Assembly: GCF_024181725.1 (NCBI RefSeq)
Contig: NZ_CP028908.1
Location: 3,399,501 to 3,463,500, forward strand
Length of the DNA stretch: 64,000 nt
Origin: Bradyrhizobium sp. WD16
GTDB lineage: Bacteria; Pseudomonadota; Alphaproteobacteria; Rhizobiales; Xanthobacteraceae
Direction: 5' to 3'
The position numbers and the translations under genes were made by a program. Of the stretch, positions 24,569 to 33,625 are shown in pieces. Position 1 is the stretch's first letter. Each line of letters opens with the position of its first letter. Below the pieces are notes generated by a model. The model was not told the origin of the DNA, made no database searches, and saw nothing but the letters and a program-made list of their open reading frames with translations.

Positions 24569-25128
24569 ACACCATCACACGCTTGTGGAAGATGCCATCC
24601 GCCTCGCCGCTGCTCGCGCTGGCGGCCTATGCCGCCGTCATGGTGCTGCTGCTGGCGGTGATGGTCAGTTCGGTCAGCGATGTGCTCGACCAGCGTGGTG
24701 ATCTCGCCGGCGCCAATGCGATGCTGGATCAGCTCGCCAGCCGCCGGCCGTCGGCCGCGGCCGGGCCTGCGGGCACGGCAGGCTCTCCGACGGGCTCCCC
24801 CTTTCTCGAGGGCGCCACGGTGACGGTCGCAGGCGCGGCGCTGCTGCAGCGCGTCGCCGGCGCGGTGACGCGGCGCGGAGGCGATGTCCTGTCTTCGCAG
24901 GTTGACCTGAACGGCACGCAGTCGAAGGCAGGATTCATCAGCATCATCGCAAGCTGCGAGCTCGACCAGCCCGCTTTGCAGGAGCTGCTTTACGATCTCG
25001 AGGCCGGCATGCCGTTCCTTTACGTCGATCAGCTCTCGGTGCAGGCACCGGCGAGCTTCGCCGCCTCCGGTGATGGCAGATTGCGGGTGCTGCTCTCGGT
25101 GTCCGGCCAATGGCAGGGGACGAAATGA
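24565..25128 (+). CDS. gspM: Type II secretion protein GspM-like
   Basis: A 187-residue protein with a single N-terminal transmembrane segment (LLALAAYAAVMVLLLAVMV), a coiled-coil/linker and a ferredoxin-like periplasmic domain (VDLNGTQSKAGFISIIASCE), matching GspM in the variant found in Rhizobiales. It partners with GspL in the inner-membrane platform. Confidence 0.82.
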   Translation: MNTITRLWKMPSASPLLALAAYAAVMVLLLAVMVSSVSDVLDQRGDLAGANAMLDQLASRRPSAAAGPAGTAGSPTGSPFLEGATVTVAGAALLQRVAGAVTRRGGDVLSSQVDLNGTQSKAGFISIIASCELDQPALQELLYDLEAGMPFLYVDQLSVQAPASFAASGDGRLRVLLSVSGQWQGTK

Positions 25129-25796
25129 TCATGCGAAAGCCTGCAATCGGTCTCTCCCTGCTGCTTCTGGCGGGGCTTGTTGCGCCCTTGCCGGGCTCGG
25201 CGCGCTCGACCGACGCTCTGGACGAAGACCCGCCGCAGACGCCAGGGGGCGCCGGACCACCAGCCAGCCAGCCGATCTGGAGTGCGCCGGACGGGTCGGC
25301 GACCCTCGTCACGGCGCCCCCGGCGCCGGGTCGCGCCGAACCGGCGCGGGCGTCAAGCCCCAACCCGCTCTGGGCGGTGCCGCTCAATGCATTGTCGGCG
25401 ACGCGCGAGCGGCCGATCTTTTCGGCATCCCGGCGTCCGCGGCCGGCGGCGGTGTCGCCGGTCGCTCAGCCCAAGGCGCTACCGCCGCGCCCGCGCGAGC
25501 CCGAGCGCCCCCAGTTGTCCCTCGTGGGAACGATTGCCAGCGGCAGCGAGGGCTTTGCGATCTTCGTCGACGCCGCCAAGGCCGCATTGCGGCTGAGAAT
25601 CGGGGAGGAGTATCAGGGCTGGGCGCTGCGCGCGGTGGACGGAGGTGAGGCGACCCTCGAGAAGGATCAGCAGGCCGCGGTGCTCAGCCTGCCGCAGCCG
25701 GGCAAGGCGGGCGAGGTTCGCATGCTGCCGGCCAGCGACGTGAGATTGATCTCGGCGAGCCCGCCGGCTTCGCTGACACGACGGCGCGAGCATTAG
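25125..25796 (+). CDS. GspN/GspC-like periplasmic protein
   Basis: A 223-residue protein starting at ATG 25125, overlapping the gspM stop. It has a signal peptide or anchor (LSLLLLAGLVAPLPG), a Pro/Ala-rich linker and a homology-region-like domain (SLVGTIASGSEGFAIFVDAA and the following strands). The motif SATRERPIFSASRRPRP is typical of the last gene in alphaproteobacterial gsp operons, annotated GspN. No separate GspC is present, so this protein may take the GspC role of linking platform and secretin. Confidence 0.75.
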   Translation: MIMRKPAIGLSLLLLAGLVAPLPGSARSTDALDEDPPQTPGGAGPPASQPIWSAPDGSATLVTAPPAPGRAEPARASSPNPLWAVPLNALSATRERPIFSASRRPRPAAVSPVAQPKALPPRPREPERPQLSLVGTIASGSEGFAIFVDAAKAALRLRIGEEYQGWALRAVDGGEATLEKDQQAAVLSLPQPGKAGEVRMLPASDVRLISASPPASLTRRREH

Positions 25797-25817
25797 CGCT
25801 GCATCGCGGACTGCGCA

Positions 25818-25893
25818 CTATTGTCCCTTTGGTTCTAACGTTCGTACGAGCGCTCGCTGCAAAGTGATACGAACGTTGGAAACGGGACACTAG
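25818..25893. repeat. CTAG-bounded palindrome, family A (copy 3)
   Basis: A 76-bp palindrome. The left end reads CTATTGTCC (one change from CTAGTGTCC) and the right end is GGGACACTAG. The stem is GTTCTAACGTTCGTA with ACGAACGTTGGAAAC, and the loop contains GCTGCAA. The right CTAG supplies the TAG stop codon of the minus-strand gspO gene at 25890-25892. It lies between the convergent ends of the gsp operon and gspO. Confidence 0.85.
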
Positions 25894-26393
25894 ACCTGGA
25901 CTGCTAATGTCACCAGCAGCCCGACCGCGAGAAAGGGCCCGAACGGGATCGCAAGCTGGCGCGTCATCGGTCGTCGGCCGGCCACTTGCAGAGCGCCGAC
26001 GGAGATCAGCGCGATGACCGCTGCGACCAGAAGCAGCATGGGCAGCCCGGCGACACCGGTCCAGATGCCGGCGGCAGCCAGGAACTTGACGTCGCCGAGC
26101 CCAAGCCCCTGGACCTTCCGGAGTTTGAAATAGAGGCGGCGCAGAAGCCAGACGAGCAGGCCGATCACAGCTCCCTCGCAGAACGCTGCGAGACCGGCGA
26201 GCCAGCCGGCGGCCAGGACAACGTTGATGAGGCCGAGCAGGGCGATGGCGAGATTGAGCCAGTCCGGAATGATCCCCGCGCGCAGATCGATCCATGCCAG
26301 CATGCCGAGAAGCAGGCAGAGCAGGGCCGGGAAGATGGCGGCGGGCATCGGCAGGGTCCAGGACGGCGGAAGTGCGTGAAGACGACGCGTCAA
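25890..26393 (-). CDS. gspO: Minimal A24 prepilin peptidase (GspO-like)
   Basis: A 167-residue membrane peptidase with about six hydrophobic segments and the two catalytic aspartates of the A24 family: D36 in AWIDLRAGIIPDWLN and D101 in GLGDVKFLAA. It lacks the N-terminal methyltransferase half and CxxC pair of classic ~290-residue GspO/PilD and is thus closer to the CpaA/TadV size class. It would cleave the leaders of GspG-K. Its stop codon comes from the adjoining palindrome. Confidence 0.85.
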   Translation of the reverse strand: MTRRLHALPPSWTLPMPAAIFPALLCLLLGMLAWIDLRAGIIPDWLNLAIALLGLINVVLAAGWLAGLAAFCEGAVIGLLVWLLRRLYFKLRKVQGLGLGDVKFLAAAGIWTGVAGLPMLLLVAAVIALISVGALQVAGRRPMTRQLAIPFGPFLAVGLLVTLAVQV

Positions 26394-26405
26394 GCGGGCG
26401 CACGC

Positions 26406-26481
26406 CTTGGTGCGGAGGATCTGATGCTCGTATCAGCATTGCAGCGAATTCGCCGTACGAGCGTCAGATCCGCCGCACCAG
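26406..26481. repeat. Diverged family B palindrome (copy 2)
   Basis: The ends read CTTGGTGCGG and CCGCACCAG instead of CTAGTG/CACTAG. The stem GGATCTGATGCTCGTA pairs with TACGAGCGTCAGATCC, and the loop contains TTGCAGC. It sits just upstream of gspO, which therefore lies between a family A and a family B palindrome. Confidence 0.8.
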
Positions 26482-26514
26482 GGGCGTGCGCGGGGAGCGG
26501 GACCGGTTGGTCGA

Positions 26515-28350
26515 TCAGCGATGATCGTCGCCGTGCGATGCGAGAACCACAGCGCCGCTCGCTTCGTCGAGGATCAGCTTGCGCGGCTCCTCGTCATCGC
26601 GATGATCGAAGTCGAACATGTTCTCGATCGTCCCCGCGATGGCGTCGAACGAGCCGCCCGGCTGGATGCGTTCGCCGTCGAGCCAGTTGTCCTCGATGAA
26701 GCGCAGCACGGAACTCTGGTCGGTCAACGTGTGATCGACGTGGTTGCGCCTGGCGAAGGGCGAGACCACCAGCAGCGGCATACGGGTGCCGTAGCCGCAG
26801 CGGCCCCAGGCCGGCTGGCCGAAGTTGCCGTTGAGGATCGGCGCCGGCGAGGGCTTGCCCTGCTGAAAGCCGTTGCTGGTGCTGCAGTTGCCCGGACCAT
26901 TGAGCGTGTCCACCGCCGCACTGAACGATGAGTTCACGATCGGAGGCATCTGGTGATCATACCAGCCGTCGGAGTCGTCATACATGATGACGACAGCGGT
27001 ATCGGCCCATTCGGGGCTCTTCTGCAGCGCATTGACGACGCGCACGATGAAGTGCTGCTCGTCGATCGGGTCGGAATAGCCGGCGTGACCGTCCTCGAAG
27101 GCGGAGGCCTTGAGGAAGCTCACCGCCGGCAGGTTGTTCGCCTTGATGGCGGCGAAGAAGTCGTTGATGTCGTACTGGTGGTTGGCCGGATCCGGCGTGT
27201 TGGTGTGGGGAATCAGGCTGTGACCGATGGCTGCCGTCGAACTCGGCCGGGCATGGGTCGGATTGCGGGTCGATTCGTAATACTGGAACCAGGCGTGGTG
27301 CGGGATGTAGTCCACCGAGGTGGAGGCGGGCGTGCCCGCCGCCGCGGGATTTGTCTGGCGCGCGCAGCCGGTGGTGCCGTTGGCATTGACGACGGTGAGA
27401 TCGAAGCCGCCCATGAAGGCGCCCCAGGTGATGCCCTTGGTGTTGAGCAGGTCGCCGACGTTCCGGCCGGCCATGGTCACCTGGTCGATGTTCGGGTTGG
27501 AGCAGACATCCCCGATCGGATCGCCGTCGCCGATCTCGGTCATGTTGCTGGCGATCTTCGACGCGTCGCCGTAAGCCTCATGGCTGCCGTGCAGCAGGTT
27601 GCCCGCGCCGTCGACCACGTTCTTGGTGGCGGAGAAGCCGTTGGCCTGGCCCGAGATCAGATTGAGCGCGCCTGGCGTCGAGGGACCGAATTGGGTGGTG
27701 TAGTGATTGTCGTTGAGGGCGTAGTGCTGGGCATAGTTCCACAGCGCCGTGGTAGTGTTGCCGTCGTAATAGCCCATCACCAGCGCCTTGGTGCCGATTC
27801 CGGCAGGCGGCGGGCCCTGAACGCCGACGAAGGCCGGGAAGCCGTCCATGCGTCCGTTGTTGTAGGCGCTTTCCTCCGGGCTCGAAGCGTGGCCCTGATC
27901 GGCGGTCAGCGCCTGCGACGGCGACAGGCGGAACGGATTCGCGGCGCCCGCACCGTTGGTCGTGCTGTTGTTCGGCGCTGCGGGATTGTTGGGATTGGCG
28001 TTGGGATTGTTGTTGAGCAGGTCGATGCCCGCAAGCGGCCCAAAGCCGTTGTTGACGTCGAGCGGCGTGACGAGATTATTGATCGCGGGCGTGTTCTTCT
28101 TCGCCACGAAGGGCGTTTCGCCGGCAAGATTCTGGGCCTTGGGATAAGTGCCGAAATAATGATCGAACGAAACGTTTTCCTGAAAGATCACGACCAGATG
28201 CTTGATCGGCGTCCTGGTCCGGGCGAAGTGAAAATCGCTGTTCTCGCCGCGCCTGTGGTCGTTGTGTCCATGGTCGTCGGCGACCGCGGCCGCGCCCGCG
28301 ACCATGATGGCCACAGCGGAGACGAGACCGAGGGCTGTTGGCAAACGCAT
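26515..28350 (-). CDS. Secreted phospholipase C/AcpA-type phosphoesterase
   Basis: A 611-residue phosphoesterase-family enzyme. The start at 28350 is set by an AAGGAGG site. The Sec signal peptide MRLPTALGLVSAVAIMVAGA is followed by a short His/Asp-rich stretch. The family signature VIFQENVSFDHYFGTY is present, with AVVIMYDDSDGWYDHQMPP and RMPLLVVSPFARRNHVDHT near the end. It is closer to classical phospholipase C than the enzyme at 12071. It probably hydrolyses phosphodiesters or phospholipids outside the cell, and its place next to gspO makes it a candidate type II substrate. The upstream region contains a TGTCACATTTCATT half-site on the minus strand that might be a weak Pho-like box. Confidence 0.86.
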   Translation of the reverse strand: MRLPTALGLVSAVAIMVAGAAAVADDHGHNDHRRGENSDFHFARTRTPIKHLVVIFQENVSFDHYFGTYPKAQNLAGETPFVAKKNTPAINNLVTPLDVNNGFGPLAGIDLLNNNPNANPNNPAAPNNSTTNGAGAANPFRLSPSQALTADQGHASSPEESAYNNGRMDGFPAFVGVQGPPPAGIGTKALVMGYYDGNTTTALWNYAQHYALNDNHYTTQFGPSTPGALNLISGQANGFSATKNVVDGAGNLLHGSHEAYGDASKIASNMTEIGDGDPIGDVCSNPNIDQVTMAGRNVGDLLNTKGITWGAFMGGFDLTVVNANGTTGCARQTNPAAAGTPASTSVDYIPHHAWFQYYESTRNPTHARPSSTAAIGHSLIPHTNTPDPANHQYDINDFFAAIKANNLPAVSFLKASAFEDGHAGYSDPIDEQHFIVRVVNALQKSPEWADTAVVIMYDDSDGWYDHQMPPIVNSSFSAAVDTLNGPGNCSTSNGFQQGKPSPAPILNGNFGQPAWGRCGYGTRMPLLVVSPFARRNHVDHTLTDQSSVLRFIEDNWLDGERIQPGGSFDAIAGTIENMFDFDHRDDEEPRKLILDEASGAVVLASHGDDHR

Positions 28351-28480
28351 GGATTGCCTCCTTGCTGATTTGTTGAAGGAATTATGAAGAGCAGTGGCGC
28401 TGCGGCGAAGTGAAGCGCAGCCCCGGATTGATTTCAGAGCTTGATCACAGTGAGACGAATGAAATGTGACATCTTGTTGC

Positions 28481-29809
28481 ATGGAGATGATGGTGCCGTC
28501 ATCGGTCCGTTTGCGGTTTGAGAGCCCGGTCACACGAAGCGTGGTCGGCATCGTCCTCGCGTTGCTGCTCGATGCCCGCGCGAGCTTCGCTCAACTGAAC
28601 GGCCATGGCGGTCCGGTGCGGGCTCTGGCGGTCTCGGCAGACGGCATGAGCCTCGTCTCCGGCAGCTTCGATACCTCGGCCATTCGCTGGTCTCTGGCGA
28701 CGGAATCCGCGGCGCAGGTGCTTCGTTTCCATGCCGATGCCGTCAATGCGGTGGCCTTCCTGAAGGACGGGCGCGTCGCCACCGCCGGCGCGGACGCGCG
28801 GATCGCGATCTGGACCGCTGGCCGGCAACAGCCGGATGCGGTGTTCGAGGGCCATACCGCGCCGATCGTTTCGCTGGTCGTCTCGCCCGACGGCCGCACG
28901 CTCGCTTCAGCAGCATGGGACCGGACGGTTCGGCTGTGGTCGCTGACGGGTGGTCCGGCGCGAGTGCTCGAAGGCCACACGCAGAATGTCAACGGCGTCG
29001 CATTTGCGCCGGACGGCAAGTCGCTGGTCAGCGTCGGCTATGATCGCGCCGCGCGAATCTGGCCACTGCCGCGAGGAGCGCCGCAGGTGGTCAACATGCC
29101 GTCGCCGCTCAATGCGGTGGCGATCGCCAGTGAAGGCGGGATCGTCATTGGCGGTGCCGATGGCAAGCTGCGGTTTCTGACCGGAAGCGGGGCCGCCGAC
29201 GGCGAGGTGCAGGTCGGCATGGCGCCGGTGGTCGCCCTGGCGATCTCGCCGGACGGCGCCTCGATCGCCGGGGCCGTGGTGGGTGGTTCGGTGGCGATCG
29301 TCGATCGCAGGACCAGGACGGTGGTGCGGACGATGGTTGTTCCCGGACCGGTCTGGTCGGTGGCGTTTCTGCCCGACAGCGCGACATTGCTGACCGGCGG
29401 TGCCGACGGTGCGATCCGGCGATGGAATGCGATGACGGGCGATGCCATCGGCTCGTCGCTGCGCGGCACGGCGCAGGATCCGCTGGCGGCCTTCGGCGGC
29501 GATCGCGGCGCCGAGGTGTTCAGGGCCTGCGTCGCCTGTCACACCTTGAGCGACAAGGAAACCGCTCGCGCCGGGCCATCGCTTGCCGGACTGTTCGGCC
29601 GCAGGATCGCGACGCTGCCCGGCTATCGCTATTCGGAAGCGCTGCAGAAGATGGACATCGTTTGGACGCCGGAGACCGTCGCGAAACTGTTCGAGATCGG
29701 GCCGAGCGCCTATACTCCGGGGACGAAGATGCCGGAACAGCGCATCGGCTCGCCGGAGGATCGCAGGGCGCTGACGGACTTTCTGGCACGCGCAACGGCG
29801 ATAGAATAG
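28481..29809 (+). CDS. WD40-repeat protein fused to cytochrome c
   Basis: A ~442-residue exported protein. After a signal peptide (VLALLLDARASFA) come about six to seven WD40 repeats (~30-325; for example GHTAPIVSLVVSPDGRTLAS). A class I cytochrome c domain follows (~345-440) with haem-binding CVACH and the distal methionine in TPGTKMPEQ. The propeller likely docks a partner or substrate while the haem passes electrons in the periplasm. Upstream in-frame starts exist (GTG 28466, ATG 28481, 28487, 28490), and none has a clear ribosome-binding site. It is divergent from the phosphoesterase gene. Confidence 0.85.
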   Translation: MEMMVPSSVRLRFESPVTRSVVGIVLALLLDARASFAQLNGHGGPVRALAVSADGMSLVSGSFDTSAIRWSLATESAAQVLRFHADAVNAVAFLKDGRVATAGADARIAIWTAGRQQPDAVFEGHTAPIVSLVVSPDGRTLASAAWDRTVRLWSLTGGPARVLEGHTQNVNGVAFAPDGKSLVSVGYDRAARIWPLPRGAPQVVNMPSPLNAVAIASEGGIVIGGADGKLRFLTGSGAADGEVQVGMAPVVALAISPDGASIAGAVVGGSVAIVDRRTRTVVRTMVVPGPVWSVAFLPDSATLLTGGADGAIRRWNAMTGDAIGSSLRGTAQDPLAAFGGDRGAEVFRACVACHTLSDKETARAGPSLAGLFGRRIATLPGYRYSEALQKMDIVWTPETVAKLFEIGPSAYTPGTKMPEQRIGSPEDRRALTDFLARATAIE

Positions 29810-29966
29810 GCATTTATGCGCCCACAAGTTTAGCATCCAGCGCAAACTTGCGGCGGGACAGCCGTCGTTTTTGTGCCGAAATGTCAAGTTCGGATCACGA
29901 TCCCGATCTACCCTTCTCGCATTGGTGGGTGATCCCCGCCAAGGATGACAAGGGACGGTCACTTTC

Positions 29967-31397
29967 ATGGGCGAGGTCGGGAGCCGGACCGGGAGAGCAT
30001 CGGGCGGATTCCGTGCGGTTCACCGCGGTGAAGTCCACGTTTTCGACAGCCTCAAGGCATTGCTGGCCTGCGCCTCGCCGCCGCGCTCAGGCGACGAACT
30101 GGCCGGTATCGCTGCCGACACCCAGACGAGGCGCGTCGCCGCGCGCATGGCGCTTGCCGACGTGCCGCTCCGCCGCTTGATCGAAGAGCCACTGATCCCC
30201 TACGAGGCCGACGAGGTCACCCGGCTGATCATCGATGGACACGACGCGGAAGCCTTCGCGCCGGTGGCGTCGCTGACCGTCGGCGAGTTTCGCGACTGGC
30301 TGCTGTCCTGGCAGGTCGATGGTCCCATGCTGGGCCGTCTCGCTCCGGGTCTGACCCCCGAGATGGTCGCAGCGGTTTCAAAGCTGTGCGGTAACGGCGA
30401 TCTCGTCGCCATCGCCGCCAAATGTCGCGTTGTGACCTCCTTCCGCTCGACGATCGGATTGCCGGACCGGCTGTCGGCACGTCTTCAGCCCAACCATCCC
30501 ACGGACGATCCGGTCGCCATCGCCGCGGCGACGCTCGATGGTCTCCTGTATGGCATGGGCGACGCCGTGATCGGCATCAATCCGGCGACCGACAATGTGG
30601 AAGCCTGCATTCGTCTGTTGACCATGCTCGACGAATTGAGGCTTCGCTTCGACGTTCCCACCCAGTCCTGTGTGCTCGCTCACGTCACGACTTCGATCCG
30701 CGCGATCGAAAAAGGGGCTCCGCTCGATCTCGTCTTCCAGTCGGTTGCCGGAACCGAGGCGGCCAATGCGGCCTTCGGCGTCAGCCTGTCGCTGCTCAAA
30801 GAGGCGCGTGAAGCGGCGCTGTCCCAGAAGCGCGGCACCGTCGGCTCGAACGTCATGTATTTCGAGACCGGCCAGGGGGCGGCGCTGTCGGCCGGCGCGC
30901 ATCACGGTATCGACCAGCAGACGGTCGAAGCGCGGGCCTATGCTGTGGCGCGAGCCTTCTCGCCGCTTCTCGTCAATACCGTGGTCGGCTTCATCGGCCC
31001 GGAATATCTCTATGACGCCAAGCAGATCATTCGCGCCGGTCTGGAGGATCACTTCTGCGGCAAGCTCCTCGGCGTGCCGATGGGGTGCGACGTCTGCTAC
31101 ACCAACCACGCCGAGGCCGACCAGGACGACATGAGCGACCTGGCCGTGCTCCTCACGGTAGCCGGCGTCAACTTCCTCATCGCCGTGCCCGGTGCCGACG
31201 ACATCATGCTCAACTATCAGAGCCTGTCGCACCATGACGTGCTGCGGATGCGCCATCTGCTCGGCCGGCGGCCAGCGCCCGAGTTCGAGGAATGGCTCGG
31301 CCGCATGGGGCTGCTCGACGATGCCGGCCGCGTGCTCCCGCTCGAGTCCGGATCGCGCGCGGTCACGCGGCTCCTCGGAGGGGGCGTGGCGATATGA
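29967..31397 (+). CDS. eutB: Ethanolamine ammonia-lyase large subunit
   Basis: A 476-residue EutB, the adenosylcobalamin-dependent enzyme that turns ethanolamine into acetaldehyde and ammonia. Recognisable stretches include SLKALLACASPPRSGDELAG, YEADEVTRLIIDGHDAEAF, TIGLPDRLSARLQPNHPTDD and MGCDVCYTNHAEADQDDM. About 20 extra residues precede the usual start, so the true start may be slightly downstream. The stop overlaps eutC. Confidence 0.95.
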   Translation: MGEVGSRTGRASGGFRAVHRGEVHVFDSLKALLACASPPRSGDELAGIAADTQTRRVAARMALADVPLRRLIEEPLIPYEADEVTRLIIDGHDAEAFAPVASLTVGEFRDWLLSWQVDGPMLGRLAPGLTPEMVAAVSKLCGNGDLVAIAAKCRVVTSFRSTIGLPDRLSARLQPNHPTDDPVAIAAATLDGLLYGMGDAVIGINPATDNVEACIRLLTMLDELRLRFDVPTQSCVLAHVTTSIRAIEKGAPLDLVFQSVAGTEAANAAFGVSLSLLKEAREAALSQKRGTVGSNVMYFETGQGAALSAGAHHGIDQQTVEARAYAVARAFSPLLVNTVVGFIGPEYLYDAKQIIRAGLEDHFCGKLLGVPMGCDVCYTNHAEADQDDMSDLAVLLTVAGVNFLIAVPGADDIMLNYQSLSHHDVLRMRHLLGRRPAPEFEEWLGRMGLLDDAGRVLPLESGSRAVTRLLGGGVAI

Positions 31398-32158
31398 GCG
31401 GATCGGCCGACGCCTTCGAGATGCTTCGTCGGCTCACTCATGCCCGCGTCGGCCTTGGCCGTGCCGGCGACGCTCTTCCGACCCGCGTTCTGTTCGACTT
31501 CCAGATGGCCCATGCCCGCGCCCGGGACGCCGTGCACGGCCGCGTCGACTTCACGGCCGTCGCCGGGGATCTCGCCGGGCGCGACGTCATCCATGTGGCG
31601 AGCGCGGCTCCCGATCGGCCGACCTATCTGCGTCGTCCCGATCTCGGCCGGCGTCTCGCGCAGGGGGAAGCGGCGAAACTGCCGGAAGGGCCGTTCGATC
31701 TCGTCTTCGTCGTCGCCGACGGCCTGTCCTCCGTCGCGGTCGAGGCCCATGCGGCGGCGACGCTGGTCGCAGCGGAAGCTCGCCTCGGGGGGCTGGCGAT
31801 CGGTCCGATCGTGCTCGCCTCGCAGGCTCGCGTCGCGCTCGGCGATCAGGTCGGCGCCGCCATGGGCGCCCGCCTCGTCGTCGTTCTTATCGGCGAGCGG
31901 CCGGGTCTGTCGGCGGCGGATTCGCTCGGCATCTATCTCACCTTCGCGCCGACGACCGATACCCGCGACAGCGCCCGCAACTGCATTTCAAACATTCACG
32001 ACAACGGCCTCTCTCATGAGAGGGCGGCCGACAAGCTCGCCTGGCTGGCGCGCGAGGCGCTGCGGCTCGGCCTGACGGGAGTCGCCCTGAAGGAGGCGGC
32101 GCCCGGAGAGACGCTGACCGCGCGAGGGGCACCATCGATCCTCGGCAAGGAACTTTGA
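31394..32158 (+). CDS. eutC: Ethanolamine ammonia-lyase small subunit
   Basis: A 254-residue EutC that completes the cobalamin-binding site of the lyase. The ATG at 31394 overlaps the eutB stop (ATGA). Family stretches include LRRLTHARVGLGRAGDALPT, DLVFVVADGLSSVAVEAHA and RNCISNIHDNGLSHERAADK. Confidence 0.95.
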   Translation: MSGSADAFEMLRRLTHARVGLGRAGDALPTRVLFDFQMAHARARDAVHGRVDFTAVAGDLAGRDVIHVASAAPDRPTYLRRPDLGRRLAQGEAAKLPEGPFDLVFVVADGLSSVAVEAHAAATLVAAEARLGGLAIGPIVLASQARVALGDQVGAAMGARLVVVLIGERPGLSAADSLGIYLTFAPTTDTRDSARNCISNIHDNGLSHERAADKLAWLAREALRLGLTGVALKEAAPGETLTARGAPSILGKEL

Positions 32159-32182
32159 TCTCGTGAGCAACAGGGGACATCC

Positions 32183-33589
32183 ATGACAGACGAAGCCAAA
32201 CCTACTCTCTCGAAGAGCCTGAGCGGCCTGCATCTCTGGGGCATCGCCGTCGGTCTCGTCATCGCCGGCGAGTATTTCGGCTGGAGCTATGGTTGGGACA
32301 AGGCCGGCACGCTCGGCTTTCTCGTCACCACGGTCTTCATCGCCGTGATGTACACCAGCTTCATCTTCTCCTTCACCGAACTGACCACCGCCATTCCCCA
32401 TGCCGGCGGTCCCTTCGCCTACGCCTATCGCGCATTCGGCCCGTTCGGCGGCTTCGTCGCCGGCTTCGCCACGCTGATCGAATTCGTCTTCGCGCCGCCG
32501 GCGGTCGCGCTCGCGATCGGCGCTTATCTTAACGTCCAGTTCCCGGCTCTCGATCCGAAAACGGCCGCGGTCGGCGCCTATGTGGTGTTCATGGCTCTCA
32601 ATATCGCCGGCGTGACGATCGCCGCGACTTTCGAACTCTTCGTCACCGTGCTCGCCATCATCGAGCTCTTCGTCTTCATGGGCGTCGTGACGCCGGGCTT
32701 CTCCTTCGCCAACTTTACTGCGAACGGCTGGGCAGGGCAGGACACCTTTTCGCTGGCGAGCCTGGGAGGCATCGTCGCGGCCATTCCCTTCGCGATCTGG
32801 TTTTTCCTCGCCATCGAAGGCGCCGCCATGGCGGCGGAAGAGACCAGGAATCCGACGAGGACAGTGCCGGTCGCGTATATCGGGGGCATTCTGACCCTCG
32901 TCTTGCTCGCGTTCGGCACCATGATCATGGCCGGCGGCGTCGGTGACTGGTCGAAGCTCTCTAACATCAACGATCCGCTGCCGCAGGCGATGAAGATGGT
33001 GGTCGGCGAGAATTCCAGCTGGCTGCACATGCTGGTGTGGATCGGCCTGTTCGGCCTGATCGCTTCGTTCCACGGCCTCATCATGGGCTATTCGCGCCAG
33101 ATCTTCGCGCTCTCCCGTGCCGGTTTCCTGCCGGCGAAGCTGGCGGCACTGCATCCGACCTGCAAGACCCCGCACTGGGCGATTCTCGCCGGTGGCGCGG
33201 TCGGCATCGCCGCGATCTATTCCGATGAACTCATCCAGTTCGCCGGCGCCACGCTCACCGCCAACATCGTGACCATGAGCGTGTTCGGCGCTCTCGTGAT
33301 GTACATCACGAGCATGGCGGCTCTATTCAGGCTGCGCGCGAGCGAACCGACCCTGGTTCGTCCCTTTAGCGCGCCGCTCTACCCGGTGCTGCCGGCGATC
33401 GCGCTCGTCACGGCCGCGATCTCGCTCCTGACCATGATCTGGTACAATCTCCAGGTGTTTGGTGTCTTCGTCGTCCTGTTCGGCGGCGGGCTTCTCCTGT
33501 ACCGTCTGACGAGTGGCGCCCGCGCGAGCGGCACCGCCGATGGTCTGCTCGACATTGCCGTCGTGGAAGCCCGCGCCATGGTTGATTAG
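32183..33589 (+). CDS. eat: Ethanolamine permease (APC superfamily)
   Basis: A 468-residue transporter with about twelve hydrophobic segments of the amino acid-polyamine-organocation type. The N-terminus (LSGLHLWGIAVGLVIAGEYF, GWSYGW) and the segment FLAIEGAAMAAEETRNPTRT match ethanolamine permeases that accompany eutBC. It starts 24 bp after eutC, in the same operon. No eut microcompartment gene follows. Confidence 0.9.
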   Translation: MTDEAKPTLSKSLSGLHLWGIAVGLVIAGEYFGWSYGWDKAGTLGFLVTTVFIAVMYTSFIFSFTELTTAIPHAGGPFAYAYRAFGPFGGFVAGFATLIEFVFAPPAVALAIGAYLNVQFPALDPKTAAVGAYVVFMALNIAGVTIAATFELFVTVLAIIELFVFMGVVTPGFSFANFTANGWAGQDTFSLASLGGIVAAIPFAIWFFLAIEGAAMAAEETRNPTRTVPVAYIGGILTLVLLAFGTMIMAGGVGDWSKLSNINDPLPQAMKMVVGENSSWLHMLVWIGLFGLIASFHGLIMGYSRQIFALSRAGFLPAKLAALHPTCKTPHWAILAGGAVGIAAIYSDELIQFAGATLTANIVTMSVFGALVMYITSMAALFRLRASEPTLVRPFSAPLYPVLPAIALVTAAISLLTMIWYNLQVFGVFVVLFGGGLLLYRLTSGARASGTADGLLDIAVVEARAMVD

Positions 33590-33596
33590 AAGAGAG

Positions 33597-33625
33597 GCCG
33601 GTGGGGCTTCTCGGTCCCCACCGGC
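33597..33625 (+). terminator. GC hairpin after the eut operon
   Basis: GCCGGTGGGG (33597-33606) pairs perfectly with CCCCACCGGC (33616-33625), starting 8 bp after the permease stop. There is no run of T after it, so termination may be partial. Confidence 0.6.

Noticed and set aside
28442-28472. Possible Pho box upstream of the second phosphoesterase
   Set aside because: Only one TGTCAC-like half-site is convincing; the second repeat unit is poor, so I do not call it.
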